Source: Sinotaia quadrata (taxonomy: Eukaryota; Mollusca; Gastropoda; Architaenioglossa; Viviparidae). From it: a stretch of DNA of 64,000 nucleotides. Where the stretch lies: assembly GCA_028829895.1 (NCBI GenBank), contig CM054183.1, positions 17,713,975-17,777,974 on the forward strand, given 5' to 3'. Shown one piece after another: positions 1-11,966 of this stretch. The position numbers and the translations under genes are program-made. Every line of letters starts with the position of its first letter. Positions within the stretch are counted from its first letter, which is position 1. The notes beneath the pieces were generated by a model, which saw only the letters and a list, made by a program, of their open reading frames with translations, was not told the origin of the DNA and did no database searches.

Positions 1-549
1 TTCAACCTCGACTTTCATTTTATATGAAGCCCAGAGTTCGAATCCTCGCTTCTTTTTATTCTGTTCTCTAACCACAGACCGCTCCTGATTGAGAAGTTTC
101 TATTTGAACGGGGTGGATATATGTGGGTGGGTGCCATGATGCTGAACCGGGTGTGGTTGAGGACTTGGCTTTGTTGATAAATGGGGCTGACGTACGAAGA
201 CCCTTTAATACAAATACTTGGTAGTGGAGATACGTGCGTAAATGTTATATTTCATTAAATGCTTGTTTCTTAAAATATATTTCACGAAATGGGGTGGTGG
301 AAAACTAATTTTAAGAAAGCTAACTCAAACATTCTTGCTTTTCTTCCATTCAGCAAGGATGGTCCATTGTAGATATTTTTACGCATGTCACAAACACGCT
401 CGTGTCACGCTTTGGACGTCACCTAAAATACTTACTCACCTGACTCTACCTGTGAATGCGTGCAAGTGTGAACTGTGAGTGAGTGTATGTGTGTATGTAC
501 TAGTTAGACTACAAAGATAAATATTTATACGGATGGATACATGTCCTGA
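1..549. other. Window start, possible SINE tail, otherwise unresolved
   Basis: AGTTCGAATCC at 37-47 resembles a tRNA-type B box, so a tRNA-derived SINE may be cut by the window edge. No partner A box is visible. Nothing else is supported to 549. Confidence 0.25.
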
Positions 550-675
550 TAGACAGACAGACAGACAGATAGATAAATAGATAGATACTAGATAGATAGA
601 CAGACAGACAGACAACCAGACAGACAGATAGATAGATTGACACAGACAGACAGACAGACAGACAGATAGATAGAC
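550..675. repeat. GACA/GATA microsatellite
   Basis: This is an interrupted array of GACA and GATA tetramers. Confidence 0.9.
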
Positions 676-1065
676 GGACCGTCTTTAAAATACAGCCCCA
701 AATATTTGCTTATAAAATTGATGTGGAGTAGTGTTCTCTAACAAAGTCAACATTAAAAAGAAGTTACCACACAATTTTATTTAAAGACAATACAAGATTT
801 GTTGTGGAGTATTTTAATATATAAAAAGGACTTATTGAAGTATTCATAGAAGACCTAACCAAACCATACCATGCCATTATTATTCTTTTAAATAAAAATA
901 AATCGCTACAATCCTCAATAAATAACACAAAAAAGGGAAGAATTTTCTTATTTTTAGAGTAGAGCTTCTGTAAATATAAGAATGACCAGAAGGATTTTTT
1001 AAAGCAGACCTAATCTAATATATTTTAAAGTTCGTTTTAATTTTTATTATTAGGAATATATATAT

Positions 1066-1292
1066 GTTACTAGCCTTATCTTAAACACTTCATACTAGCA
1101 AACAACTCTGAGTTACTAGTCTCATTCTAAACACTTCATGCTAGCAAACAACTCTGACTTATCCTAAACACTTCAAACTAGCAAACACTACTCTGAGTAT
1201 AAGTATTACTAGCCCCATTCTAAACACTTCTTGCTAGCAAACACGACTTTAAGTATTACTAGCCCCATCCTATACACTTCACGCCAGCAAAA
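1066..1292. repeat. Degenerate minisatellite, about 45-60 bp, five copies
   Basis: The core TAAACACTTCATACTAGCAA recurs five times with variable linkers (TACTAGCC, CTCTGAG). Confidence 0.8.
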
Positions 1293-2550
1293 ACAATAAA
1301 TTGCAGTTTGAAATTACATATCTATTTAAATCAGTTTCAGTCCCGTATAAAGATTCAGTACAAGGTCAACTCAATATCCCCATCTCTTTACGCACTTAAA
1401 AAGCAAAATCAATACTCATCATATGGTGTGTAAATAAACGTATACAGACGATGCATAATGCAGTTTTATATTTCTTGTTTCAAAACACGGCTCTGTATTC
1501 ATCACTACCACTACGAGGAGTTAATACTGACGCAGATATGCGACAATGCTAGGATTCGACCAAACTTTTAAAATGTTACTACATTATCTATCCTTTATTT
1601 TTAGTATTATCGAAAGTATTTTTTCTTATTATCTTTAACAACAACAACAACAACACAACATCTGATCATTTATTTCTTCTAGCCAAAGTTCGTGCACACT
1701 ATTTATGCAGCGAGAGATAACTCTTAACAGAGTAGAAACGCGCCATCTACCGCAAGGAAGATTGGTGTACGTGGTAAGACACGAACTGCGTGCCAGCTGG
1801 CACCTGGTATAGTTTAAACAACGGCTCATTCCTGAACAACGGAACTTGTTCAAGACTTGTGTTTCAACTTGCAAGAAGGAATTAAGCACTAGCGGCGCAG
1901 GCGTTCATTCTGCGCCTGATTGCTTTGGTCTTAAGCTCGGATCCACTGGCTAGATTAAGGTCCGTTGATTAGCAACCCTGAGTTTAATGCCCGAGCATGT
2001 ATGTCACAAGATCAGTCACAGCAATGTGGATTGCTTTGTTGCTTAACATTTTTTTACTCAACTGTCCACGAGAGTCAGTGTCCCGCCCAAAAAAAATTTT
2101 TAAATAAAACGGACGCAGGAGAAATAGTGAAATGGGAAAAAAAAAAACGAAATTAAGGAAAATAACCCAACAGGAAATTACTGACACTTGAGAAATGAAA
2201 GCTAAATGACTGAAATAAATACTCAAATATTTCTCGATCTGGATGATGGATTGCACTTGTGAAAGGGTGAAGGACTGGTCTCCCCTTTTACACTATTCAA
2301 ATTTCTGAATTTTAATTTAACACCAATTTTTTAAAATTAAAAATGTAGAATGTTTGGAGTTATTTTATTCGGTGCTTTTAATTCTCCAGTAAAAGAACTA
2401 AGCATAAGTAAATAAATTTAATTAATTAATTTACAAATAAATAACCAAAGGAAATAATAGAATAGTCCAATACATTACTTCTACATAAAAGCAAGCATCC
2501 GAACTGTTTATAGTTCACTGAATTCGAATGCTTTTCATCTCGGTGACAAT
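1293..2550. other. Unique stretch, no gene supported
   Basis: It includes a short CAA run (about 1640-1656) and a somewhat GC-richer patch at 1660-1960. An exon-like interval at 1683-1773 on the plus strand has good splice borders but no recognisable product. Confidence 0.4.
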
Positions 2551-2707
2551 CCACACTTTTCCCGACCTTACTTAAAATATATGTCAAGGTCGGTGACGTT
2601 TGTAAATCCTCAAGGCGTTTGTGGTCAACTGCCGGTTTTGTGAAATTGTTACTGAGAAAGTATATTTGCCTTGAAACGCTCGTTAGAAGTTAGTAATTTT
2701 TTTTAGA

Positions 2708-2935
2708 ATCTCACATAAACGTGGATACTTTGAAAGTAAAATTGGATCTCACATAAACGTGGATACTTTGAAAGTAAAATTGGATCTCACATAAACGTGG
2801 ATACTTTGAAAGTAAAATTGGATCTCACATAAACGTGGATACTTTGAAAGTAAAATTGGATCTCACATAAACGTGGATACTTTGAAAGTAAAATTGGATC
2901 TCACATAAACGTGGATACTTTGAAAGTAAAATTGG
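2708..2935. repeat. 38-bp minisatellite, six perfect copies
   Basis: The unit starts ATCTCACATAAACGTGGATA and repeats at 2708, 2746, 2784, 2822, 2860 and 2898 without change. Unit B of the segmental duplication has one diverged copy (near 3523), so the expansion is recent and local to unit A. Confidence 0.95.
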
Positions 2936-3707
2936 ATCATTAACAAGATATGTGAAGAAGGCGATTAGATGGGTTAGAATTGCCCCATGGACTTTCTTTT
3001 TTTCCAGCTTTGATTGGTATGCTTAGGCATTGCATTTGCAGCAGACTACATATAACTCGGCGCTTTTAAACCGCCTTTCTTTTAGAACCAAGATATAACT
3101 CTGGTGTAGGGTTGACAATGATACGATATATATATATATTAGCCCACATAAACACTCTGTGGAGGATTTTTCAACTGCAAAGCAAGCAACCACTGTCTCT
3201 TGCGAGCTGGCTCCGAAAGCATCCAATAGAAACGAAGAGTACATCACATGGACAATCACGTCGTTTGGAAAATATTCGTAGTTTTGATTTTGAATTTTTA
3301 AAAATATTCTCCAGTTGTTTGTACATCCACACACACTGGACAGTGTGTTCCAGTGATTTATTTATGGTTTATCCACATCTTTCCCGAACTTACTTAAAAT
3401 ATATGTCAAGGTCGTTGACAGTATATCCTCAAGGCTTTCGTGGTCAACTTCCGGTTTTGTGAAATTGTTACTGAGAAAGTGTTTAGTTTGAGCCGCTCAT
3501 GAGAAATTGGTCAATTTTAGAATCTCACATAAATAGGGATACATGTACTTCGAAACTAAGATTGGACCATCAAAAAGATATGTTAAGGAGACGATCAGAT
3601 GGGTTAGAATTGCTGTATTGACTTTCTTTTTCCAAATTTGACTATTATGGTAAGGGATATGTACTTGCAGCAGACTACATTGTCGCTGGATACTCGACGC
3701 TTTTTAA

Positions 3708-3903
3708 CCGCCTTTCTTTTATAACCAAAATAAGTCTGGTATAGGATTGTTAATGGTAGGATATTTATCAGCACACATAAACACTCTCTGGAGGATTTTT
3801 TAGCCGCCTTTCTTTTATAACCAAAATATAAGTCTGATATAGGATTGTTAATGGTAGGATATTTATCAGCACACATAAACACTCTCTGGAGGATATTTTA
3901 GCC
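3708..3903. repeat. 96-bp tandem duplication inside unit B
   Basis: The stretch beginning CCGCCTTTCTTTTATAACCA occurs at 3708 and again at 3804. Unit A has it once. Confidence 0.85.
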
Positions 3904-4170
3904 GCAAAGTAGACAGCCAATGTCTTTCGAGGTCTGTCTCTAATTGCATTCAACGAAACCAGGGTACATCCCACTGAGAGTCACGTCGTTTGATTGGAAC
4001 ATTTTTAAAACAAAGATTGATTTAATTCTCCAGTGGTATGTACATCCAGGCACTGCACAATATGCTCCAGTACTTCTGTTTAGAGTTTAAGAAAACAATA
4101 TAAAACACGAGTGATTCGTAGTTAAGGTTATAGCGTGAGCAATGAAAGTCGGAATATGGCCACAAAACAT

Positions 4171-4640
4171 TTAGTTGTGTGTTAGTGTTTTTCTGATTGT
4201 AGTTGTGTGTTAGTATTTGTCTGATTGTGGTTATGTGTTAGTATTTGTCTGATTGTGGTTGTGTGTTAGTATTTGTCTGATTGCGGTTGTGTGATAGTAT
4301 TTGTCTGATTATATTGTGTGCTAGTATTTGTCTAAATTAAAACGTGTGTTAGTTTTTGTCCGATTGCAGTTGTATGTTAGTGTTTGTCTGATTGTATTTA
4401 TGTGTTGATATTTGTCTGATTGCAACTGTGTGTTAGCGTTTGTCCGATTGTATTTGTGTGTTAGTGTTTGTCTGATTGTAGTTTTGTGTTAGTGTTTGTC
4501 CGATTGTAGTTGTGTGTTAGTGTTTGTCCGATTGTAGTTGTGTGTTAGTGTTTGTCCGATTGTAATTGTGTGTTAGTGTTTGTCCGATTGTAGTTGTGTG
4601 TTAGCGTTTGTCCGATTGTAGTTGTGTGTTAGTGTTTACG
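4171..4640. repeat. 28-bp minisatellite, about 17 copies
   Basis: The unit is TTGTGTGTTAGTGTTTGTCC plus GATTGTAG. Copies are more uniform toward the right end (4480-4640). Confidence 0.9.
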
Positions 4641-4699
4641 TATTATGCTTGTTTATATTTGTGCTTGTTAATTTGTGGCTGCCATTTGCATTCGTATTG

Positions 4700-5110
4700 T
4701 TCAGTTTGTAGTTGTTTGCCATCGTGCTTATCAGCGTGTTTTTTGTGGTCGTTGTGATCAGTCTTAGTTTGTTTATGTTATGTTTATCAATGTGCTGTTG
4801 CTTGTGGTCGTTTTTGATTAGTTTGTGGTCGTTTTGGTCAGTCGGTGTTTGTGGTCGTGTTTATCAACGTTTTTGTTTGTTTGAAGTTTTGGCTCAGTCT
4901 GTTTATGGTTGTGTTTATCAAAGTGTGTTTGTGGAAGTTTTGGCTCAGTCTGTTTATGGTTGTGTTTATCAAAGTGTGTTTGTGGAAGTTTTGGTTCAGT
5001 CTTCGTTTGCGGCCGTGTTATTAAAGTGTTGTGTTTGTGATACTTTTGGTAAGTTCTGCGTTTGTTTGTAATCGTAATTAAAGTGTTTGTGATCGTTTTG
5101 GTTAGTCTGT
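4700..5110. repeat. Degenerate GTTTGTGGTCGTTTTGG array
   Basis: Loose repeats of GTTTGTGG, GTTTTGG and CAGTCTG appear, with a clear 62-bp duplication at about 4881-4995. A frame of 119 codons across it reflects the repeat and is not a gene. Confidence 0.7.
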
Positions 5111-5209
5111 GTTAGTTTTTTTTTATTGATATTCACTTATAATTTTTACTATTGCATTAGTTTTACGCTCAGCAGATAAATACGATTACAACAGCCATAG
5201 ACGTGCCTT

Positions 5210-5370
5210 CAGACAACCGCATTTTGATCAACACTACCGTAAAATGTCAGACATTAACAAACAATAGCATAAACAACCACAGACTGACCATAACGATCAT
5301 AAACAACACGCTACCACAAACGTAGACTGAACCAAACTTCCACAAACGCAACTAACATGACCACAAACAA
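5210..5370. repeat. Inverted counterpart of the 4700-5110 array
   Basis: The complement of 5298-5350 reads GTTTGTGGAAGTTTGGTTCA and continues CGTTTGTGG, close to 4979-5026. The two regions form an imperfect inverted repeat about 300 bp apart. Confidence 0.7.
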
Positions 5371-7404
5371 CATATGATATGGTTCTTGGACAAAGTACAT
5401 TTCTACTGAAAGTATGCAATAGCTTGTGGGTTATTGATAACTGTAATGAACCAGTCAGCAGGAATAACAGATATGTTAATCAAAGTAATGATTTATTTCT
5501 TCTAGCAATAATTTTTCAAACTAAAACACTGGTGAGCATTTTCATCAATAATTAGGGGGAATCCCCTACAGTACCTCATTGTTCTCTGTAGGGGAGAAAA
5601 CTAATATTACCCATTTCTGAGATCATTGACCTAATCCAGGGATTCCAAATTCACGTTGATTCTATAAGCTCTTGATTAACAATAGAATTGTAACTGGAGC
5701 TCCAAGCTGCTTAACTCACTACATTCATTCGTATCTTAGCTTTTATGGTGCCCTTAGCTAAGAGAGAGATGAATGTCTGACCTGGGTATAGGATCTCTTA
5801 ACTATTGCAGTCATGATATACCACCCGAAGATACAGAAAGTGTACCTGTTGCTGATGACGTCATGTAGACAGGGACATTACCTAATAAGTGTTTGACGTC
5901 ACCAGACATAATGCTGACAATTCATTTTAATTCAATCAAGCGTGATTCAAATGATCGTCAGTTTCTCGGTATTTATCTTTACTGACGTAGTCACTGACCT
6001 TACGCACAAATGTTTCAGACCTCAGTAATGATACCTTGATCATCTGAACATCCAAAGTGATCCCGATAAAAAGGACTAGTCTGTGGCATGCTTCCGAGAC
6101 AGCAAGAGCAATCAGGAGGCTGCACTGACCAATCAAAAACATTCTCATGTCAGTACGATTTACCGAGATCAAAGTTCTTCGGAGATCGCTATTTATCCAC
6201 TTAACAATTCAGTGTGCGCAAGACAAATCTTTTACTAGTTCATTTCTTTTTCTTCTAGTTCTTTTTTTTTCTTAAACATAAGTTTTCCCTCTACAACGTA
6301 TTTCGCACACCCAGAACCCTTAGGGGCCTATTTATTCTAGCTCCATTTTTCCCCCCCTCCTCATTGTAGCTCTTCTGTGCTTGTTCTGTCCACATGTGGG
6401 GTGGAGGACACAAGGGTCCAACTTTGGTTTCACTTTGTTTTCTTTACATTTCTATAAATAATCTAATCAAAGGAACAATCGCAAAAATGCTTCAAAAGAC
6501 ACAGATAATTCGTCACAGTTTGACTACATTTTAAATCAAATCTTACCTCTGTTAAAGGGACTTCACTCAGGGCGTTTCTGTGTTGTGCGAGTACATTTTC
6601 CCTAGCAGACCTGAGCTCATGTTCATAGACGGTGTTTGTATGGGTGGGTGCTGGAAGGTGTGACTGTTTTTACAGTTCGAGTAAACTTCTTTTTTTTCAA
6701 GAAGGAATTGTTAATTTAATTGTTAATTTAATATTTTTTTAAAAAAAACAAACGAATACGTATTTACATTATTTTTGTTTGTGGATTTAACTTGACAGTA
6801 AATGTCAATAATAATTTTCAATATTCGATTTTCATCGAGCTGCTAGGAGTATTATAATGTCTTTACTTCCGTTTGCTTTATTATTTAAAATTTATATATT
6901 GCAGATATTGGGCGTTCCTTTCGATATCTGTCTACATATAAATAAATGCTAAACTATACAGGAAGAATTAATTTTAATAATGTCATTTGCTGCTTAGTTT
7001 TTTAAAAAAAAGAGACGAATGCAGGCCTCATAAGCTATATCTCTGTTTAATTCCTTATTATATGTAATTATAAAACATAATTGATGTTTATTTTCTGTTT
7101 GATTATTAACCTACCATTGTTTTTATAATTTCAACAACTAAAGGACTAATGATATTTATATTTTTGACAATGTGCTATTTTGCAATTTTGTTTCTATTGC
7201 TGCATTGTCATTTTATGAGACAGATATTAAGTGTATTTAGTCCCTAAAGAGGGGATGTAAGAGTTTTTAGTTGATATGCGAGTATTTGGGTTGCTTCGGT
7301 AGTTTTTTATTCCGTGGTTTACTACGAGTTTATATCTTGGCACTCTTTGACATGCCATCTATTTTTAGCTACATCGTCTGACTGAGAAAAGCATCGTAAT
7401 ACTG
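5371..7404. other. Unique AT-rich stretch with one small hairpin, no gene supported
   Basis: A perfect 10-bp hairpin (5562-5571 with 5586-5595, TCCCCTACAG/CTGTAGGGGA) is present. A minus-strand frame at 6172-5936 starts with a signal-peptide-like run (MRMFLIGQCSLLIALAVSEA), but nothing else supports it as a gene. The remainder is AT-rich sequence with homopolymer runs. Confidence 0.4.
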
Positions 7405-7910
7405 ATTGAGCCAGATTATTTTTATAACTCTACTCAGACACATTGTTTGAGTGAAAAGATATCTTCCTATTGACTGGTTAAGCCAGATTATTTTTATAAC
7501 TCTACTCAGGCACATTGTTTGAGTGAAAAGATATCTTCCTATTGACTGGTTAAGCCAGATTATTTTTATAACTCTACTCAGACACATTGTTTGAATGAAA
7601 TGATATCTTCCTATTGACTGGTTAAGCCAGATTATTTTTATAACTCTACTCAGACACATTGTTTGAATGAAAAGATATCTTCCTATTGACTGGTTAAGCC
7701 AGATTATTTTTATAACTCTACTCAGACACATTGTTTGAGTGAAAAGATATCTTCCTATTGACTGGTTAAGCCAGATTATTTTTATAACTCTACTCAGACA
7801 CATTGTTTGAATGAAAAGATATCTTCCTATTGACTGGTTAAGCCAGATTATTTTTATAACTCTACTCAGGCATATTGTCGGAGTGAAAAGATATCTGGTC
7901 AAACCAGATT
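7405..7910. repeat. 72-bp minisatellite, seven copies
   Basis: The unit starts GCCAGATTATTTTTATAACT and ends TATTGACTGG. Because 72 is divisible by three, one minus-strand frame stays open for 177 codons as a 24-residue repeat; I take that as a by-product. Confidence 0.95.
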
Positions 7911-7949
7911 ATACTCATATTCGTATCCGGATACACTTTTGTGTGCGTG

Positions 7950-7950
7950 C

Positions 7951-8023
<73 letters not shown>

Positions 8024-8030
8024 CGCGTAT
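7950..8030. repeat. (GT)n microsatellite
   Basis: A long uninterrupted GT run that ends in GTGCGTGCGCG. Confidence 0.95.
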
Positions 8031-8600
8031 AATCTTAACAAAGCTTGGAGGCAGGACTGAATGAACCTGAAAGTTTTCCGATTTTTGACATGTTTGATTT
8101 TATTTTAAATACATGAAGCTTGACTGACTTGATTAACTTTGGCTATTGAAAATTTCGTACAAGAGAGTGCATTTCTTTTTGTAACCATCCATGTCAATGA
8201 TGTGAATTATGTGTCTCATTCGTAAACCGTAATCATTTACCATTATCACTTGTTACATTTAGATTGCTGAAGTGCAGACTTACTTGCATCTGTGTAAAAT
8301 GTATGTTATAATAAAGCAAAAACAACATTAACATTAACAACAGCAACAACAACAACAACAATAATAATAATCATAATAATCATCATAATAATAATAATGT
8401 CTCGAAAGTCCAGTGGATAGTAGACGGGAAAAATATTGACACTAATCTGTTAAATTGTGTTTAGAGATATAGGACTATATAGTTATTAAAATTATTCGAA
8501 TGTAGTTTTGTGGAAATATTGATGTCAAATAATCTTTTTCATTTGTTTTATATATATATTTGATTGTTGATTTAATAAATTTATTGATTATTATTATTAA
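8031..8600. other. AT-rich stretch with CAA/ATA microsatellite
   Basis: Trinucleotide runs (ACA, then ATA) occupy about 8325-8398. No gene is seen. Confidence 0.6.
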
Positions 8601-8830
8601 TGTAGGGGGCGCTTTCGGCTTCTGCCGCTTTCGCGCTGTAAAATTTATTGATTGATTGAATGTAGGGGACGCTTCCGGCTTCCGCCGCTTTCGCGCTGGG
8701 TGAGAGGGTGTGTGTGGGATTGTTGTTGAATGTGGGGAACGCTTCCGGCTTCCGCCGCTTTCGCGTTATTGTGTGTGTGGGATGGATGGAGTGTAGGGGG
8801 CGCTTCCGGCTTCCGCCGCTTTCGCGGTGT
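8601..8830. repeat. Four GC-rich 33-bp blocks in AT-rich DNA
   Basis: The block GGCGCTTCCGGCTTCCGCCG plus CTTTCGCG occurs at about 8601, 8661, 8731 and 8792. Each is preceded by TGTAGGGG-like bases, and the linkers differ in sequence. The blocks are better conserved than the linkers. Confidence 0.9.
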
Positions 8831-9419
8831 GTGTGGGACCTTCTTAAACATATTTATAACTTATCTTGGAGAAGAAAGTAGATGGGTGGGGGTTCACTAA
8901 ATATAGATTAAAAGACGGATTTTTCTTCTCCTTTAGTAAAAGATTTTTCACCGACAGAAATATTGTGTAACTGTAAATGTTTGTCTTTAATGTTGTGGAA
9001 GAGAGAAAACGTTATAGCACCCGCATAACCGCCAAATGAGATAGACGAGTGGTGTCTTCTGGAGAATTATTAATAACATAAATTAAGATTCTCTTCACTT
9101 GTAATTAGTTATGGATGATTTATTTTAATAATAATCATAACCATTAACTAGGTGGCGTTTGCGTCACATGTAGTAAGAGCAAGTCTGACAGTCATGTACA
9201 TTATGATAAGAGAAATTGACACTTAGCAATGTAATGGAGATTATATAAATTGCAAGTCTGTCATACGAATATTTAGTGACATATTCTTGTAGATTGGTAA
9301 CAGTAAGCCTAACAAGTGAAAATATAGTTATATAGTAATGATGATTATGATAATAGTAAACATTTACCGATGTAGTCAGGAGGATAATGATAACAATAAT
9401 GACTCTTAGTAATGTAGAC
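8831..9419. other. Unique AT-rich stretch, nothing seen
   Basis: No repeat or splice-bounded frame could be supported. Confidence 0.4.
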
Positions 9420-10115
9420 AAGCAGGTTATATAACAGTAAGCCTAGCGTGTGAACACTTAGAGAAGTAGCCAAGAGATTACATAACAGTAGCCTGACAGG
9501 TGAACACTTAGCAAGGAAGCCAAGATATTACATAACAGCAAATCTGATGTGTGAACATTAGCGATGATGATTATTCTAACAATAAGTCTGATATTTGAGC
9601 ATAGGTGATCATTCTTATAATAAGTCTGATATTTGAGCATAGGTGATCATTCTTATAATAAGTCTGATATTTCATAGGTGATCATTCTTATAATAAGTCT
9701 GATATTTGAGCATAGGTGATCATTCTTATAATAAGTCTGATATTTGAGCATAGGTGATCATTCTTATAATAAGTCTGATATTTGAGCATAGGTGATCATT
9801 CTTACAATAAGTCTGATATTTGAGCATAGGTGATCATTCTTACAATAAGTCTGATATTTGAGCATAGGTGATCATTCTTATAATAAGTCTGATATTTGAG
9901 CATAGGTGATCATTCTTATAATAAGTCTGATATTTGAGCATAGGTGATCATTCTTACAATAAGTCTGATATTTGAGCATAGGTGATCATTTTTATAATAA
10001 GTCTGATATTTGAGCATAGGTGATCATTCTTACAATAAGTATGATATTTGAGCATAGGTGATCATTCTTACAATAAGTCTGATATTTGAGCATAGGTGAT
10101 CATTCTTACAATAAG
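9420..10115. repeat. 38-bp minisatellite, about 14 copies, with degenerate leading edge
   Basis: The unit is AATAAGTCTGATATTTGAGC plus ATAGGTGATCATTCTTAT. From 9572 copies are nearly identical, with one short copy near 9661-9700; between 9420 and 9570 they are degenerate. Each unit contains TGATCA. Confidence 0.95.
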
Positions 10116-10195
10116 CCGAATATATGAAAATCAGTAATGCAAATCATGTGACCCATAAAATCGATATCTGAAGACAACTCTGTCAGAGCTGTTTA

Positions 10196-10475
10196 CAGTG
10201 GTGTTGGACGCTAGCAAATCATAAACTTGCCAATACAGTGGTGTCGGACTGTAGCCAATCACGAACCTGCCAATTCAATGGTGTTGGACGGTAGCCAATC
10301 ACGAACCTGCCAATACAGTGGTGTCGGACTGTAGCCAATCACGAACCTGCCAATTCAATGGTGTTGGACGGTAGCCAATCATAAACTTGCCAATTCAATG
10401 GTGTTGGACGGTAGTCAATCACGAATCTATCCACGCATCGGTGTTGGTAGCTAGCATATCACAAACTTGCCAATA
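10196..10475. repeat. 40-bp minisatellite, about seven copies
   Basis: The unit is GTGGTGTTGGACGGTAGCCA plus ATCACGAACCTGCCAATACA. Two variant types (GTGTCGG and GTGTTGG) alternate in the middle copies, a sign of higher-order 80-bp duplication. Confidence 0.9.
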
Positions 10476-11030
10476 CAGTTATAGTTAAAGGTAGACAATA
10501 CAAACTGTCAATATACAACACTGGAGCTGTCCGTAAAATTTTACCTCAGGAAAGACCTGGACAGATCAGTGTTTAAATTTCTGAAATAATTCAGAAAAAA
10601 TTAATTTTACTCCGAAATGAGTAAAACGTTTAAATTTAAATACATATTTTAAATATTTTGATATGTTTTCACAATTTACTGTAAATAAAACTTTATGCGA
10701 AAAAGACGAATTCTCTTTAATCAGAATTTTAAAAATTCAATAGACCAATCAAACTGATTAATCGGTGAGCTAGTAGTCAACATCCGATCATTCAGTTAGA
10801 CAATCAATCGTTTTTAAAGAACGATAAATATTATATTCCAGAAATTAAGAAATATTTGATTAAAATTATTAAAATACCTTTTAATTTGATTTTGGTGGCT
10901 GGAATTGCTTATAAAGTTTAATTTAAGTTAATTTCTCTTGTTCATACGCACTTTGCACATTACGTAAAGAAGAATGAAGCCCAGTAACAAGTGTTTCAAA
11001 CAGCATTATGACTCTCTCTCTCTCTTTATT
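10476..11030. other. Unique AT-rich stretch, nothing seen
   Basis: No gene or array is visible before the CA repeat. Confidence 0.4.
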
Positions 11031-11037
11031 ACACACG

Positions 11038-11056
11038 GCGCGCGCGCGCACACACA

Positions 11057-11107
<51 letters not shown>

Positions 11108-11115
11108 ACACACAA
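11038..11115. repeat. (CG)n/(CA)n microsatellite
   Basis: GCGCGCGC passes into a long CA run. Confidence 0.95.
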
Positions 11116-11206
11116 ATAGCCCGGTAACATGTATATCCTAACGTAATTGTCCGGAAGATTGACCCTCACCTTGAAAGCATTGCTTGCGTTAATGTAAGCA
11201 ATTAAC

Positions 11207-11607
11207 GTGTCCGTGTACTTTTTAATAAGTTGTAAAATTGCACTCTGTCAGTATACACACTTGTAAAGCCGTGTGGTGGTAGTTATATTTATTGGTAATG
11301 AAGGGCAAGTGTCCGTGTACTTTTTAATAAGTTGTAAAATTGCACTCTGTCAGTATACACACTTGTAAAGCCGTGTGGTGGTAGTTATATTTATTGGTAA
11401 AGAAGGACAAGTGTCCGTGTATTTTTTAATAAGTTGTAAAATTGCACTCTGTCAGTATACACACTTGTAAAGCCGTGTGGTGGTAGTTATATTTATTGGT
11501 AATGAAGGACAAGTGTCCGTGTATTTTTTAATAAGTTGTAAAATTGCACTCTGTCAGTATACACACTTGTAAAGCCGTGTAGTTATATTTATTGGTAAAG
11601 AAGGGCA
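11207..11607. repeat. 102-bp satellite-like array, four copies
   Basis: The unit starts GTGTCCGTGTACTTTTTAAT. Starts are at 11207, 11309, 11411 and 11513, a constant period of 102; the last copy has lost GTGGTG. It is the longest period of the clear arrays here. Confidence 0.95.
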
Positions 11608-11651
11608 AGTGTTCGTGGAACAGAGATGTTTACCGCATGTTTCCCGTGAAC

Positions 11652-11966
11652 TTAAGTTCGTGTGAAAAGTAAAGTTATGTAGTGCGAGCTATGTAAGTAG
11701 TTTTCTGCAGCCCGGCGGCGTCCTCTCTTGTCTGCAGCTAAAAGTGTGATTGTTGCGTTGCCCCGTGAACCCAGCGTCTGTTCAAGGGACGTAACTCGAT
11801 GAGCGTGAAGTTTGCTCGTCAACCCTCTCTCTATCTTCTTTCTAAAGAACCCGGCTTTTCCAGTCGAGAGCAAGGTTGGCAATGTTTGCCTAAGTTTAGA
11901 ACTAAGGGAAACTCTCAGATCGTAGTCAGCCGACTCCCGAGACCAACAGTCAGCATTGGTTTTCAA
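11652..11966 (-). CDS. Unclassified open frame of 104 codons
   Basis: The frame lies in an isolated GC-richer patch. It starts ATGAAAACC (MKTNADCWSRES) and ends with HYITLLFTRT. I recognise no domain, signal peptide or repeat, and there are no clear splice borders. The patch could instead be a promoter or an untranslated exon: GGCGGCG lies near 11715. It is listed because the stretch is otherwise unexplained; confidence that it is translated is low. Confidence 0.2.
   Translation of the reverse strand: MKTNADCWSRESADYDLRVSLSSKLRQTLPTLLSTGKAGFFRKKIERGLTSKLHAHRVTSLEQTLGSRGNATITLLAADKRGRRRAAENYLHSSHYITLLFTRT

Larger units (their letters stand above)
2551..4080. repeat. Segmental tandem duplication, two units of about 820 and 710 bp
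   Basis: Unit A (2551-3370) and unit B (3373-4080) align end to end: both start CCACA-CTTTCCCGA, continue ACTTACTTAAAATATATGTC and end with TCCAGT. They differ by scattered substitutions and by private inner expansions. Confidence 0.85.

Noticed and set aside
1683..1773. Plus-strand exon-like interval with strong acceptor (TTTATTTCTTCTAG) and donor (GTG|GTAAGA)
   Set aside because: The 30-residue reading matches nothing I know and no neighbouring exon in phase was found; such borders occur by chance in this much sequence.
5936..6172. Minus-strand frame of 78 codons with a signal-peptide-like start
   Set aside because: Only the hydrophobic run is suggestive. There are no cysteine pattern, domain or splice signals that would make it a gene.
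7369..7902. 177-codon minus-strand frame with a 24-residue repeat
   Set aside because: It exists because the 72-bp array has a period divisible by three. It has no signal peptide or recognised domain, and conservation among copies is at the DNA level.
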